Assembly (NCBI GenBank): GCA_963648205.1
Contig: CAVJCT010000050.1
Coordinates: 1 to 25,213 of the forward strand
Direction of reading: 5' to 3'
DNA: 25,213 nucleotides
Source of the DNA: UBA1181 sp963648205
GTDB lineage: Bacteria; Bacteroidota; Bacteroidia; Bacteroidales; Paludibacteraceae
Under the pieces are notes generated by a model. It saw only the letters and a list, made by a program, of their open reading frames with translations. It did not search any database and was not told where the DNA came from. Numbering within the stretch: position 1 is the first letter of the stretch; each line of letters starts with the position of its first letter. Position numbers and translations under genes: made by a program. Of the stretch, positions 8,438 through 16,316 are shown piece after piece.

Positions 8438-9784
8438 ATGAAAAACATACTTATCCACAAGGTGAAGATCATCAACGAGGGAAACTCATTCAAGGGTTCC
8501 GTGTTGATTGAGGGGGAGAAAATCTCTAAAATCTTCAGAGACGACGTTCCAGAGAGCGTACTAAAGAATGCAGAGGTGATAGATGGAGACGGCAAATGGT
8601 TGTTGCCAGGAGTGATTGACACGCATGTTCACTTCCGTGAGCCAGGACTCACGCAGAAGGCCGATATGGAGACGGAGTCAAGAGCAGCCGTTGCAGGAGG
8701 TGTTACCAGTATCATGGATATGCCTAACACACTGCCACAAACCACAACGATGGCAGAGATTGACAACAAGATTGCCATCGCAGAGAAGAAATGTACGACC
8801 AACTACTCATTCTATCTCGGTGCAACCAACGACAATATCAATGAGATAATGAACGTAGACAAGAGCAAAGTCTGCGGAATCAAGGTTTTCGTAGGTTCGT
8901 CTACTGGCAATATGAAAGTGAACGACCCAGCCATCTTGTCTCAGATTTTTGAGAAGTCGCCAATCCTCGTTGCCACACACAACGAAGACGAGGCAACCAT
9001 CCAAGCCAATTTGGAGAAGGTAAAAGCAGAATTCGGAGAGAACCCAATTCCTATTTCATATCACGAGATCATCCGCAACTCTGACGCTTGCTACAAAGCA
9101 ACAGCGCAGGTGATTGATTTGGCAAAGAAATACGGCACACGCTTGCACGTGCTTCACCTCACCACAGCCAAAGAGTTGGCATTGTTCAACAACAAGCCGT
9201 TGGCAGAGAAGAAGATCACAGCAGAGACTTGCGTTGGCTATCTCTGGTTTGACGATAGAGACTACGAGAGATTGGGCGCAAAGATCAAATGCAACCCTTC
9301 TATCAAAAAGCAGAAGAGCCGCGAAAACCTTTTGAAAGCAGTGGAGATGGGCATCATCGACACCGTTGCAACCGACCACGCACCGCACCTCTTGAGCGAG
9401 AAGGAAGGCGACGTACTCCACGCAGTTTCAGGATTTCCAAGCATACAAAACTCACTTCAGATGATGTTGGAGTTGGCGAAAAAAGGAAACTTCACGAGAG
9501 AGCAAGTGGTTGAGAAGATGTGTCACAACCCGGCCAAGGTTTTCAATATTGAAAAGAGAGGTTTCATCAGAAAAGGATACTTTGCCGATTTGGTATTAGT
9601 AGAGCCAGACAGCCCAGTAACCGTTACGAAAGAGTCATTGCAGTACAAATGCGGTTGGTCTCCAGTTGAAGGGGAAACATTTAACTACAAAATATGCAAA
9701 ACATTCGTCAACGGAAACGTAGTGTACGATGAGGGCAAGTTTGATACCGAAAAGAAAGGCAAATTGCTCACATTCGCGCGCTAA
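8438..9784 (+). CDS. pyrC: Dihydroorotase
   Basis: This enzyme interconverts N-carbamoyl-aspartate and dihydroorotate in de novo pyrimidine synthesis in the cytosol. The 448-residue protein has the cyclic amidohydrolase layout: an N-terminal beta segment, then the metal-binding and substrate motif DTHVHFREPGLTQK near residues 61-74, PNTLPQTT near 97-104, GIKVFVGSSTGNMKV, a second metal ligand region VATHNED, HVLHLTTAKE, and the catalytic-metal motif ATDHAPHLLSEKEG. The final segment ends in a short strand region containing the FVNGNVVYDEGKF form typical of the family. Size and motifs match class I dihydroorotases rather than the shorter E. coli type. Allantoinase is a less likely reading. It appears intact. 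Confidence 0.95.
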   Translation: MKNILIHKVKIINEGNSFKGSVLIEGEKISKIFRDDVPESVLKNAEVIDGDGKWLLPGVIDTHVHFREPGLTQKADMETESRAAVAGGVTSIMDMPNTLPQTTTMAEIDNKIAIAEKKCTTNYSFYLGATNDNINEIMNVDKSKVCGIKVFVGSSTGNMKVNDPAILSQIFEKSPILVATHNEDEATIQANLEKVKAEFGENPIPISYHEIIRNSDACYKATAQVIDLAKKYGTRLHVLHLTTAKELALFNNKPLAEKKITAETCVGYLWFDDRDYERLGAKIKCNPSIKKQKSRENLLKAVEMGIIDTVATDHAPHLLSEKEGDVLHAVSGFPSIQNSLQMMLELAKKGNFTREQVVEKMCHNPAKVFNIEKRGFIRKGYFADLVLVEPDSPVTVTKESLQYKCGWSPVEGETFNYKICKTFVNGNVVYDEGKFDTEKKGKLLTFAR

Positions 9785-9860
9785 AGCGGTTAAAAAGTGT
9801 TAAAAAGCATACGGATATTTTCTAATGTCTGAATTTTGTTTGACATTTGGAAAGTGAAAA

Positions 9861-9897
9861 TTATTAGTCTATTAAATGTGTTTTATAGTCTAATAAA
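9861..9897 (+). promoter_or_regulatory. Operator-like repeat/dyad upstream of the TolC-like gene
   Basis: Two near-identical 12-base units, TAGTCTATTAAA (9865-9876) and TAGTCTAATAAA (9886-9897), repeat in direct orientation with a 21-base period. Because TTATTAGTCTA (9861-9871) and TAGTCTAATAA (9886-9896) are also mutually complementary at ten of eleven positions, the same bases form an imperfect dyad. The right copy ends just before the -33 TTTG at 9901. It looks like a transcription-factor site. Confidence 0.55.
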
Positions 9898-9900
9898 ATG

Positions 9901-9930
9901 TTTGAAATGTTGGTGGGCTTCATACATTTG
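9901..9930 (+). promoter_or_regulatory. Promoter of the TolC-like gene (TTTG - 18 bp - TACATTTG)
   Basis: TTTG (9901-9904) and TACATTTG (9923-9930), 18 bases apart, match the Bacteroidota primary sigma factor consensus. The predicted leader to the ATG at 9956 is about 20 bases and contains a weak purine-rich ribosome site, GAGG. Confidence 0.75.
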
Positions 9931-9955
9931 CAACGAATCGTAAACGAGGTAGAAG

Positions 9956-11269
9956 ATGAAAGTAAATTTCAAAATTGGCCTACTTGCAAGTGTATTTGCA
10001 GCAATGGGAACGCAGGCATCTGCGGAGGAAACGTGGAATCTTCAAAAGTGCATGGATTATGCAATGGAGAAGAGTATCGACATGCAGAAAGGAGCGGTAA
10101 CGATCTTAGAAGGGCAAGTTGATACGAAGTTGGCGAAGGCACAATGGCAGCCAAGTTTAAACTTTTCCACATCACACACATTGAGCAACAGTCCGTGGCC
10201 AGAAGAAGGTTTAGACAAAACCTCTTACAATGGCAATTATAATTTAAATGCCTCATGGACAGTCTTCAACGGATTCAAACGGAAATACAACATCAAGAAG
10301 CAGTTGTTGCAAGAGCGCATAGACTCAGTTGATGTTGAAGAGACAGAAGAAAACGTTAAAGTTTTGGTCGTAACGTACTACATTCAAGTGTTATACGCTG
10401 TGGAGAATCTGAAAACGAAGCAAAGTTCGTTAGAAGTTGCCGAAGCAGAATACGACCGAAGCAAGAACCTCTACGAAGCTGGTTCAATCTCAAAAAGTGA
10501 TTTCGCTCAGATTGAAGCGCAATACGCCAAAGAGAAATATCAGTTAGTAGTTGCAGAAAACGATTTGACAGAGGCCAAATTGAATTTGAAATTATTACTT
10601 AGACTCGACGATGCGGACATGGATGTCTACACACCAGAGATTTCAGAGGAGGCTGTTTTGGTGGCCTTGCCAACGAAGGTGGAAGCATACAATGTCGCAC
10701 TGCAAACGAGACCAGATGTTCGAGCAGCAGAGTTGGAAGAGACAATGTCTGACTTGAACATAAAAGTGGCAAAATCAGGCTACTACCCAAGCATCAGTTT
10801 GCAAGCGAGCGTTGGAACAGGACATAACTCGGCAGCAGACCTTTCGACCGGCGAACAGATGAAACAAAATTTCGGTGAGAGTGTTGGAGTAACATTAAGT
10901 TATTCAATCTTAGACAACCGAAATAGAAAGTCGGAGAAAGAGAAAGCCAAGTTAGAGAAAACGATGAGTTCACTCAGTTTAGAGAAAGTCAAGGATGACT
11001 TAAAGAAACTCATCGAGACCTCGCACAACGACGCAGTTGCAGCACAGCAAAGTTATGTAGCAGCCAAGGCTAATGAAGAGGCGATGAATACAAGTTACGA
11101 GTTGACAAGCGAGAAATACACATTAGGTGCTAAAACACCTTTTGAGATGCTCAGCGAAAAGAACTCACTCTTGACAGCGCAGCAGGAGACAATCCAAGCC
11201 AAGTACACCGCGCTTCTGAATATTCAGCTTTTGAATATTTACCAAGGTCTCGCAGTTGTCATAGAATAA
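9956..11269 (+). CDS. TolC-family outer membrane efflux/export protein
   Basis: TolC-like proteins form outer-membrane and periplasmic channels for tripartite efflux pumps or type I secretion. The 437-residue protein starts with a signal peptide (MKVNFKIGLLASVFAAMGTQASAEE, cleavage probably after ASA). It then carries two outer-membrane efflux protein repeats: helix-rich halves beginning WNLQKCMDYAMEKSIDMQK and, in the second half, TRPDVRAAELEETMSDLNIKVAKSGYYPSISLQASVGTG, with long coiled segments between. The late segment ends in EKYTLGAKTPFEMLSEKNSLLTAQQ, as usual for this family. It is a single-gene unit: its own promoter is preceded by a repeat/dyad, and a strong terminator follows. No HlyD- or RND-type partner is encoded in the window, so the substrate cannot be assigned. 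It faces the LytS/LytTR genes convergently. Confidence 0.92.
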   Translation: MKVNFKIGLLASVFAAMGTQASAEETWNLQKCMDYAMEKSIDMQKGAVTILEGQVDTKLAKAQWQPSLNFSTSHTLSNSPWPEEGLDKTSYNGNYNLNASWTVFNGFKRKYNIKKQLLQERIDSVDVEETEENVKVLVVTYYIQVLYAVENLKTKQSSLEVAEAEYDRSKNLYEAGSISKSDFAQIEAQYAKEKYQLVVAENDLTEAKLNLKLLLRLDDADMDVYTPEISEEAVLVALPTKVEAYNVALQTRPDVRAAELEETMSDLNIKVAKSGYYPSISLQASVGTGHNSAADLSTGEQMKQNFGESVGVTLSYSILDNRNRKSEKEKAKLEKTMSSLSLEKVKDDLKKLIETSHNDAVAAQQSYVAAKANEEAMNTSYELTSEKYTLGAKTPFEMLSEKNSLLTAQQETIQAKYTALLNIQLLNIYQGLAVVIE

Positions 11270-11342
11270 TTGAATTCCCGTTTTCTTTTCATAAAAGAAT
11301 AGAAACTTTTTCATAATAGTGTTTGTTTTCATTTTTTAGAAC

Positions 11343-11395
11343 GGAAACGTTCGGCGCACTGCAAAGTTGTGAAACTTTGCAGTGCGTTTCCTTTT
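11343..11395 (+). terminator. Terminator of the TolC-like gene with a second possible pairing
   Basis: CGCACTGCAAAGTT (11355-11368) pairs perfectly with AACTTTGCAGTGCG (11373-11386) around a GTGA loop, and TTTCCTTTT follows. GGAAACG (11343-11349) could also pair with CGTTTCC (11385-11391), extending the structure around the hairpin base or competing with it. Confidence 0.85.
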
Positions 11396-11461
11396 ATGGG
11401 GGGGACAACAAAAACATTCGGGGAGTTTTCTAAACGACAGATGAGTCTCTCCCCTATAACG

Positions 11462-11491
11462 AAAAAGGGCTGAGGATAAACCCCAACCCTT
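11462..11491 (-). terminator. Terminator of the histidine kinase-response regulator operon
   Basis: On the minus strand AAGGGTTGGGG (11491-11481) pairs with CCTCAGCCCTT (11475-11465), including two G-U pairs, around a five-base loop, and the T run continues to 11462. It lies about 40 bases past the regulator stop. Confidence 0.8.
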
Positions 11492-11529
11492 ATTTTCAAC
11501 TCCCATTATGGAGATTATATCTTGTACGA

Positions 11530-12261
11530 TTACTGACCTAATTTCTCCAAGAAAGCGTCCTTGTAGTTTTTGCCAATAGAGAGACGTTGACCGTTGATCA
11601 ACACCATATTGCCCTCGACAGCCTCGATATTCGCGATAGAGACGATATAAGACTTATGAACGCGGATGAACTGATCGGAAGGCAACTCCTCCTCCAACTT
11701 CTTCAGCGAGTAGTAAGCGGTGATACGTTTCTTGTCTTTCATGTGGAAAGTAACATACTCACTTTGACCCTCGATGTAGATGAGGCTAGCGTAGTCGATA
11801 CGATACAGTTTGTAGTCGGCTTTCACCATGAAGTAATCCTTTTCAGGTTTTGAGGCCTCGCCAGCAGGTCCGGCAGAAGAGACGTTTCTCTTCATGCTCA
11901 TACGCTCCGACACCTTGTTGATGGCTTGAACGAAGCGAGGGAAAGGAATTGGTTTGAGAAGATAGTCGACAGCCTCCAACTCATAACTTTCCAAAGCATA
12001 CTCTTTGTAAGCCGTGGTGAAGATAATCAACGGTTTGTTTTGCAGAGACTTGAAGAAGTCCAATCCAGAGAGATCGGGCATCTGAATGTCAGACAAGATC
12101 AAATCGACATTCTCCTTCTGCAAAAGTTCCATTGCACGCATAGCATCCTCGCAGACGCCCACCAATTCGAGGTTAGACATCTTAGAAACGTACTCAGACA
12201 AAAGTTTGCGAGCCGGAAATTCGTCATCAATTATCACGACTCTTATCATATCGTTTTCCAT
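11530..12261 (-). CDS. LytTR-family response regulator
   Basis: This is a DNA-binding response regulator of about 243 residues that should receive phosphate from the adjacent LytS-type kinase. The receiver domain covers roughly residues 5-125: acidic pocket DDE at 12-14, phosphoacceptor Asp58 in LSDIQMPDLSG, the TTAYKEYALESYELEAVDYLLKPI signature with the conserved Thr and Lys. A LytTR DNA-binding domain follows (about 145-240), with DYFMVKADYKLYRIDYASLIYIEGQSEYV, LKKLEEELPSDQFIRVHKSYIV and LINGQRLSIGKNYKD. LytTR proteins bind pairs of direct repeats about two helical turns apart. The start taken is the ATG at 12261; a further ATG at 12249 (MIRVVIID) is equally plausible, and the in-frame TTG at 12267 is less so. 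It lies 46 bases past the kinase stop, so the two form an operon ended by a clear hairpin. Confidence 0.94.
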   Translation of the reverse strand: MENDMIRVVIIDDEFPARKLLSEYVSKMSNLELVGVCEDAMRAMELLQKENVDLILSDIQMPDLSGLDFFKSLQNKPLIIFTTAYKEYALESYELEAVDYLLKPIPFPRFVQAINKVSERMSMKRNVSSAGPAGEASKPEKDYFMVKADYKLYRIDYASLIYIEGQSEYVTFHMKDKKRITAYYSLKKLEEELPSDQFIRVHKSYIVSIANIEAVEGNMVLINGQRLSIGKNYKDAFLEKLGQ

Positions 12262-12307
12262 AACCAAACTATTTTTTCAGTTTAATTTTTTGTTCAAAAA
12301 ACAAGAC

Positions 12308-13441
12308 CTAACAGACTATATCAGCCGTCAAATCTATATATAAAGTAAGTTTATAAATTGCAGAATCCTCATCTATATTCAACGAATAGTTATTTAAATA
12401 CAACAAATCCAAACGCTTTTTAACGTTCTCAATACCAATGCCTCTTTTCGTCTTATCCTCCTTCTTCGTTTTACGGATGGAGTTTTCGATATAGAACACG
12501 ATTTTGTCATTATCAGCGTCTAATTTGATGTGAATGAAAGCGTCCTTCTCCTGTTGACTGATACCGCTGTATTTGAAGGCATTCTCGACGAAGGGCTGAA
12601 GCAACATTGGGGCGATGTAAATCTGCTCGCTCTTCAGATTTTTCTCAAAAGTAACATTGATATCCTCCTCATAACTATAACGTTGAAACTCAATGTAGTT
12701 TTCCAAATAGACCACCTCGCCAGAGAGCAAGATACGATTTTCCTTTGATTCGTAAGTTACATATCTCAACATTTCGGAAAGAGACAAAACACAATCCGCA
12801 GCATGTTTATCCCCCGTGTAAATCATTGAATATATGTTATTTAAGGCATTAAAAAGGAAATGCGGATTAATCTGAGAACGAAGGAAATTCAGTTCCATCT
12901 GCATTTTCTCCTGAAGAAGATGCGTTCTTTGTGTTTCAATCTCCTCTGCCCTTTTTCGGTAGAAAGTCATCAGAGAAAAGACGAAAGCACCGACGTAGAG
13001 GATGAAAGCCTTCCAAGCAGAAGAAAGAGAAAGACGCTCCTGCTCCATTCTGTTATGCTCTTCAAAAAACGATTTCGTTTCGGAGGGCAGTTCAATATCC
13101 AAAAGAGATTTTTCATCCTGGTGTTTCATTCCCGTTCGGTCGATGTAAGAGAAAGTAACCTCATCCAAAACGACAGAAGAGACACGAGCAAAGAGAGCGA
13201 TAAAAACGATGGAGACCAACAGAAAAACGGCGAACCATTTATATAAACGAGGAATAAGCAACTTTTTGCTCACCACCACGACTACCATCATCCCCAACGT
13301 CAAAACAGAAGAGATAATGACGGAAAGGATCAGGTCGAACGAGGCGTTGCTGATGGTCAACAAAACGAATATTGCCATCCAAAAAAGGATGGAAATGGTG
13401 TTATCTTTTAGTTTGCAAATAAAATTTCTAATCCAAGTCAT
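12308..13441 (-). CDS. LytS/YpdA-type sensor histidine kinase
   Basis: This is a 377-residue inner-membrane kinase partner of the downstream LytTR regulator. Membrane segments are visible near residues 17-31, 36-57, 68-86 and 143-160. A likely extracytoplasmic stretch of about 55 residues lies between the third and fourth, which could form the sensing region. The cytoplasmic part has the His_kinase motif FLRSQINPHFLFNALNNIYS, with the probable phosphoacceptor His194, and the ATPase domain with LLQPFVENAFKYSG (N box, about 280-293) and RGIGIENVKKRLDLLY (G box). The family is widespread in Bacteroidota and its signals are mostly unknown. It is expressed from a well-formed promoter that is back to back with that of pheS. 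Confidence 0.93.
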   Translation of the reverse strand: MTWIRNFICKLKDNTISILFWMAIFVLLTISNASFDLILSVIISSVLTLGMMVVVVVSKKLLIPRLYKWFAVFLLVSIVFIALFARVSSVVLDEVTFSYIDRTGMKHQDEKSLLDIELPSETKSFFEEHNRMEQERLSLSSAWKAFILYVGAFVFSLMTFYRKRAEEIETQRTHLLQEKMQMELNFLRSQINPHFLFNALNNIYSMIYTGDKHAADCVLSLSEMLRYVTYESKENRILLSGEVVYLENYIEFQRYSYEEDINVTFEKNLKSEQIYIAPMLLQPFVENAFKYSGISQQEKDAFIHIKLDADNDKIVFYIENSIRKTKKEDKTKRGIGIENVKKRLDLLYLNNYSLNIDEDSAIYKLTLYIDLTADIVC

Positions 13442-13466
13442 TCAGATTTCTTTTAGTGTTTAGCAA

Positions 13467-13497
13467 CAAATATATTTTTTTGCAAGCGTATGCCAAA
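13467..13497 (-). promoter_or_regulatory. Promoter of the kinase-regulator operon (TTTG - 19 bp - TATATTTG)
   Basis: On the minus strand TTTG (13497-13494) and TATATTTG (13474-13467) are separated by 19 bases, a full match to the Bacteroidota consensus. The leader to the ATG at 13441 is about 20 bases. Confidence 0.8.
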
Positions 13498-13506
13498 GAA
13501 AAATGA

Positions 13507-13514
13507 TACATTTG
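13507..13514 (+). promoter_or_regulatory. -7 box for pheS
   Basis: TACATTTG fits TAnnTTTG and gives a leader of about 17 bases before the ATG at 13538. The nearest TTTG upstream (13479-13482) is 24 bases away, which is long, so the -33 element is weak. Confidence 0.6.
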
Positions 13515-13537
13515 CGCACAAAAGCCGATTATAAAGT

Positions 13538-14557
13538 ATGAAAGAACGTATAAAACAACTTTTAGATGAAGTTAAAAGTTTGCAAGTTGCCACGAAAGAG
13601 GACTTGGAGACTGTCAGAATAAAATATCTAAGTAAGAAAGGTGAGATTTCAGCGTTGTTCAACGATTTCAAGACTGTATCGAACGAGCAGAAGAAAGAGG
13701 TTGGACAACTTTTGAACGAGTTGAAGAACACTGCCCAAGAGAGAATCAACGACTTGAAGGCATCGCTCGAGAAGAAAGCCGAGGAGGAGAACAAGTTAGA
13801 CTTGACTCGTACGCCAGACCCAATCGAGTTGGGTACACGTCATCCACTCTCAATCGTGAAGAATGAGATTGCAGACATTTTCGGTCGCATTGGATTCACC
13901 GTAGCCGAAGGTCCAGAGGTAGAAGACGACTGGCATGTGTTCTCAGCGTTGAACTTTCCACCAGAGCACCCTGCACGCGACATGCAAGACACGTTCTTCA
14001 TCACCAGAGATCCAGACGTTTTGCTTCGTACCCACACCTCATCAGTGCAATCGCGTGTGATGACTTCACAAAAGCCACCAATCCGCGTGCTTTGTCCAGG
14101 ACGAGTTTATAGAAACGAGGCCATCTCTTATCGTGCGCACTGTTTCTTCCACCAAGTAGAAGGACTCTATATCGACAAGAACGTATCGTTTGCCGACTTG
14201 AAGCAAGCGTTGTTATATTTTGCAAAAGAGATGTTTGGCGAAGGCACGAAGATCAGACTTCGTCCGTCTTATTTCCCATTCACGGAGCCATCAGCCGAGA
14301 TGGATATCTCATGTAACCTTTGTGGCGGAGAAGGATGTGGATTCTGCAAGTACACTGGTTGGGTAGAAATCTTAGGATGTGGAATGGTAGACCCTAACGT
14401 GTTGGAGAGTTGTGGAATCGACAGCAAGGAGTACACTGGATATGCCTTTGGAATGGGAGTTGAACGTATCACGAACTTGAAATACCAAGTAAAAGACTTG
14501 CGTATGTTCTCGGAGAACGACATTCGTTTCCTTGACCAATTCAAGTCGGCATACTAA
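13538..14557 (+). CDS. pheS: Phenylalanyl-tRNA synthetase alpha subunit
   Basis: PheS is the catalytic subunit of the heterotetrameric PheRS that charges tRNA-Phe. The 339-residue protein matches the usual bacterial length. The N-terminal 100 residues form the tRNA-binding coiled coil. The class II catalytic core follows, with TRHPLSIVKNEIADIFGRIGF, the PPEHPARDMQDTFF segment, motif 2 around IRVLCPGRVYRNEAISYRAH, the Phe-binding region FTEPSAEMDISC, and motif 3 in GYAFGMGVERITNLKY. Four cysteines in NLCGGEGCGFCKYTGW form a small insert seen in many PheS proteins. No pheT is present here, which is common in Bacteroidota, where the two subunits are often unlinked. It lies 57 bases upstream of the bactofilin gene without an obvious terminator. 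Confidence 0.97.
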   Translation: MKERIKQLLDEVKSLQVATKEDLETVRIKYLSKKGEISALFNDFKTVSNEQKKEVGQLLNELKNTAQERINDLKASLEKKAEEENKLDLTRTPDPIELGTRHPLSIVKNEIADIFGRIGFTVAEGPEVEDDWHVFSALNFPPEHPARDMQDTFFITRDPDVLLRTHTSSVQSRVMTSQKPPIRVLCPGRVYRNEAISYRAHCFFHQVEGLYIDKNVSFADLKQALLYFAKEMFGEGTKIRLRPSYFPFTEPSAEMDISCNLCGGEGCGFCKYTGWVEILGCGMVDPNVLESCGIDSKEYTGYAFGMGVERITNLKYQVKDLRMFSENDIRFLDQFKSAY

Positions 14558-14614
14558 AAACCATCACACTGAAAATCGAAGAAACATATTAATTACTAAT
14601 ACCAAGGAACAAGT

Positions 14615-14977
14615 ATGGCAAAAGAGATTGTAGGAAGTGAACATAACTCTCTGGCTTACGGAACGAAAGTGACAGGAGACGTATACGCGGAGAGTGATTT
14701 TCGTCTTGACGGCACTATAGAGGGAACGGTAGAATGCAAAGGAATGATGATTATCGGAACGAAGGGTGTTATGAATGGAACGTTGACCTGCGCCAATGCG
14801 GTGGTCATGGGCTATGTGAAAGGCACACTGCACGTTAGCGATACATTGACTTTGAAATCCACAGCAAGGATAGAAGGAGACATTGACACGAAAGTACTTT
14901 CTATCGAACCACAAGCCGTTTTCTCAGGAACTTGCGACATGAGCAAGGCTGGAGAGAAGCAACCAGAAAAGAAGTAG
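14615..14977 (+). CDS. Bactofilin (polymer-forming cytoskeletal protein)
   Basis: This is a 120-residue protein with the bactofilin (DUF583) fold, a right-handed beta-helix that polymerises into membrane-associated filaments without nucleotide. Bactofilins organise cell-shape and cell-wall enzymes. Visible are short repeated beta strands: GTKVTGDVYAESDFRLDGTI, EGTVECKGMMIIGTKGVMNG, LTCANAVVMGYVKGTL, HVSDTLTLKSTARIEGDI, followed by VLSIEPQAVFSGTCDM. N- and C-terminal tails are short and polar, as usual for small bactofilins. It sits just downstream of pheS and is closed by a clear hairpin terminator. No M23 peptidase partner, often found beside bactofilins, is seen here. Confidence 0.93.
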   Translation: MAKEIVGSEHNSLAYGTKVTGDVYAESDFRLDGTIEGTVECKGMMIIGTKGVMNGTLTCANAVVMGYVKGTLHVSDTLTLKSTARIEGDIDTKVLSIEPQAVFSGTCDMSKAGEKQPEKK

Positions 14978-14998
14978 TGTTCACTTAGAAGAATTAGA

Positions 14999-15036
14999 GA
15001 GGCACTGCGAGACAATTGCGGTGCCTTCCTTTTTTA
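14999..15036 (+). terminator. Terminator after the bactofilin gene
   Basis: GGCACTGC (15001-15008) pairs with GCGGTGCC (15018-15025), with one G-U pair and a nine-base loop. TTCC and a run of six or more T follow. It separates bactofilin from the nuclease unit. Confidence 0.85.
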
Positions 15037-15087
15037 TTAGAACTACGATAAAGACATTTTTACAAAAACCAATAAAACAAATATTAT

Positions 15088-15699
15088 ATGAAGTTTAGCA
15101 ATTCAACAAAAATTACATTTTTTCTTTCACTTTGCCTTATCCTCTGTGTTGGATGTCGCACAAAGAGAGAGTACCCTGTAAAAGAGGGAGTAGCATATAA
15201 AGTGATAAAAGTCTTAGATGGCGATACCTACGATATTTTGTTGCCCGACACAACGCAAGCACGCATAAGGATGTTGGGAATTGATGCACCAGAGAAAGGT
15301 CAGGATTTCTCGAAGAAATCCACCCAATATCTCAAATCGTTGATTGCAGGGCAATATGTAACATTGACCGATATCGATATGGAACAGTATGGACGATATT
15401 TAGCGTTCACACACTTAGCCGACGGACGAGAGGCTGGCGAAGAGATGTTGAAAGCAGGATACGCATGGCATTTCAAGAAATATAATCAAGATAAGAAATT
15501 AGCAGCCTTGGAAGACAGTGCAAAAGCCAATCAAGTAGGATTGTGGGCAGACAAGCACCCAGTAGAGCCATGGATTTGGAGATGTATGCAAAAGAAAGGC
15601 TATAAATTTGTGGAAACCAAACAGTTGAAAATAGAGGGCAAACTACCCGACTTGAAAGCTGCACAGGAAATGCCGAAAAAAGAGAAAACAGCAGAATGA
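15088..15699 (+). CDS. Thermonuclease (SNase-like) lipoprotein
   Basis: This 203-residue protein starts with a lipoprotein signal peptide ending in LILCVGC, with Cys23 as the probable lipidated residue, so it is likely anchored in the envelope. The staphylococcal nuclease domain spans about residues 35-150: VIKVLDGDTYDILL (Ca-binding Asp), ARIRMLGIDAPEKG (the Arg and Glu corresponding to Arg35 and Glu43 of the S. aureus enzyme), and MEQYGRYLAFTHL (Arg corresponding to Arg87). All catalytic positions appear present, so activity on DNA/RNA is expected. A lysine-rich C-terminal tail of about 45 residues follows. Its stop overlaps the start of the phosphodiesterase gene (ATGA), indicating translational coupling. 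I see no clear promoter box just upstream. Confidence 0.92.
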   Translation: MKFSNSTKITFFLSLCLILCVGCRTKREYPVKEGVAYKVIKVLDGDTYDILLPDTTQARIRMLGIDAPEKGQDFSKKSTQYLKSLIAGQYVTLTDIDMEQYGRYLAFTHLADGREAGEEMLKAGYAWHFKKYNQDKKLAALEDSAKANQVGLWADKHPVEPWIWRCMQKKGYKFVETKQLKIEGKLPDLKAAQEMPKKEKTAE

Positions 15700-16235
15700 A
15701 ATACTTGATTGTATCAGACATACATGGGTCGATAAAGTCGCTCGAGATAGTGCTGAAGCATTATCAGGAGATGCACTGCGACCAGCTGCTATTGTTGGGA
15801 GATATACTCAATTATGGTCCGCGGAATGGGTTGCCAGAAGGGTTAGACCCACAAGCAGTAGCCCAGCGATTGAATGCGATGAGCGACCAGGTCATGGCGG
15901 TGAGGGGCAATTGCGACTCGGAGGTAGACCAGATGTTGTTAGACTTCCCTATCCTATCCGATTACATGTTGTTGTGCGACAACGGCAAGAAACTGTTCCT
16001 GACACACGGACATTTATACAACGAGCAACAGATGCCCAAAGGACACTTTGACGCTGTTGTGTATGGGCATACCCATCTTTGGAAATTAGAGAAACAAGGC
16101 GACACAGTGATATGCAACACGGGGTCGCCCACATTCCCCAAAGGAGGCAATGTAGGAACATTCTGTGTGATGGAAGATGGAGAGATGAGGATTTTGGATT
16201 TGGAGGGGAAGGAGATGAAGAGGATGAAGTTATAG
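15696..16235 (+). CDS. yfcE: YfcE-like metallophosphoesterase
   Basis: This 179-residue calcineurin-type phosphoesterase closely follows the length and motif order of E. coli YfcE, a manganese-dependent phosphodiesterase of uncertain physiological substrate. Visible motifs are SDIHGS (residues 7-12), LLLGDILNYGPRNG, VRGNCDSEVD, LTHGHLYN, and YGHTHLWK followed by CNTGSPTFPKGG. Together these supply the full set of Asp, His and Asn metal ligands. It is cytosolic, with no signal peptide. It shares four bases with the end of the upstream nuclease gene; the pairing with a surface nuclease may mean a shared transcript more than a shared pathway. A bidirectional hairpin lies downstream. Confidence 0.93.
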   Translation: MKYLIVSDIHGSIKSLEIVLKHYQEMHCDQLLLLGDILNYGPRNGLPEGLDPQAVAQRLNAMSDQVMAVRGNCDSEVDQMLLDFPILSDYMLLCDNGKKLFLTHGHLYNEQQMPKGHFDAVVYGHTHLWKLEKQGDTVICNTGSPTFPKGGNVGTFCVMEDGEMRILDLEGKEMKRMKL

Positions 16236-16261
16236 GCCAAACGTTTCATATCACAAAAAAT

Positions 16262-16300
16262 AAAAAGGTGTACCACCACAAGTAGTACACCTTTCGTTTT
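16262..16300. terminator. Bidirectional terminator between convergent genes
   Basis: AAAGGTGTAC (16264-16273) pairs perfectly with GTACACCTTT (16285-16294) around an eleven-base loop. T-rich stretches follow the stem on both strands (TTTCGTTTT rightward; TTTTTATTTTTT leftward), so it can end both the phosphodiesterase transcript and the YfhO transcript. Confidence 0.85.
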
Positions 16301-16316
16301 ATGTTATCAAAGCATT

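Noticed and set aside
9785..9860. Terminator or small RNA between pyrC and the TolC-like gene
   Set aside because: The repeated TTAAAAAG motif and T-rich stretches form no convincing stem; nothing supports a gene or terminator here.
11395..11404. Run of seven G after the TolC-like terminator as a phase-variation tract
   Set aside because: It lies past the terminator in a region with no reading frame or promoter that a length change could affect.
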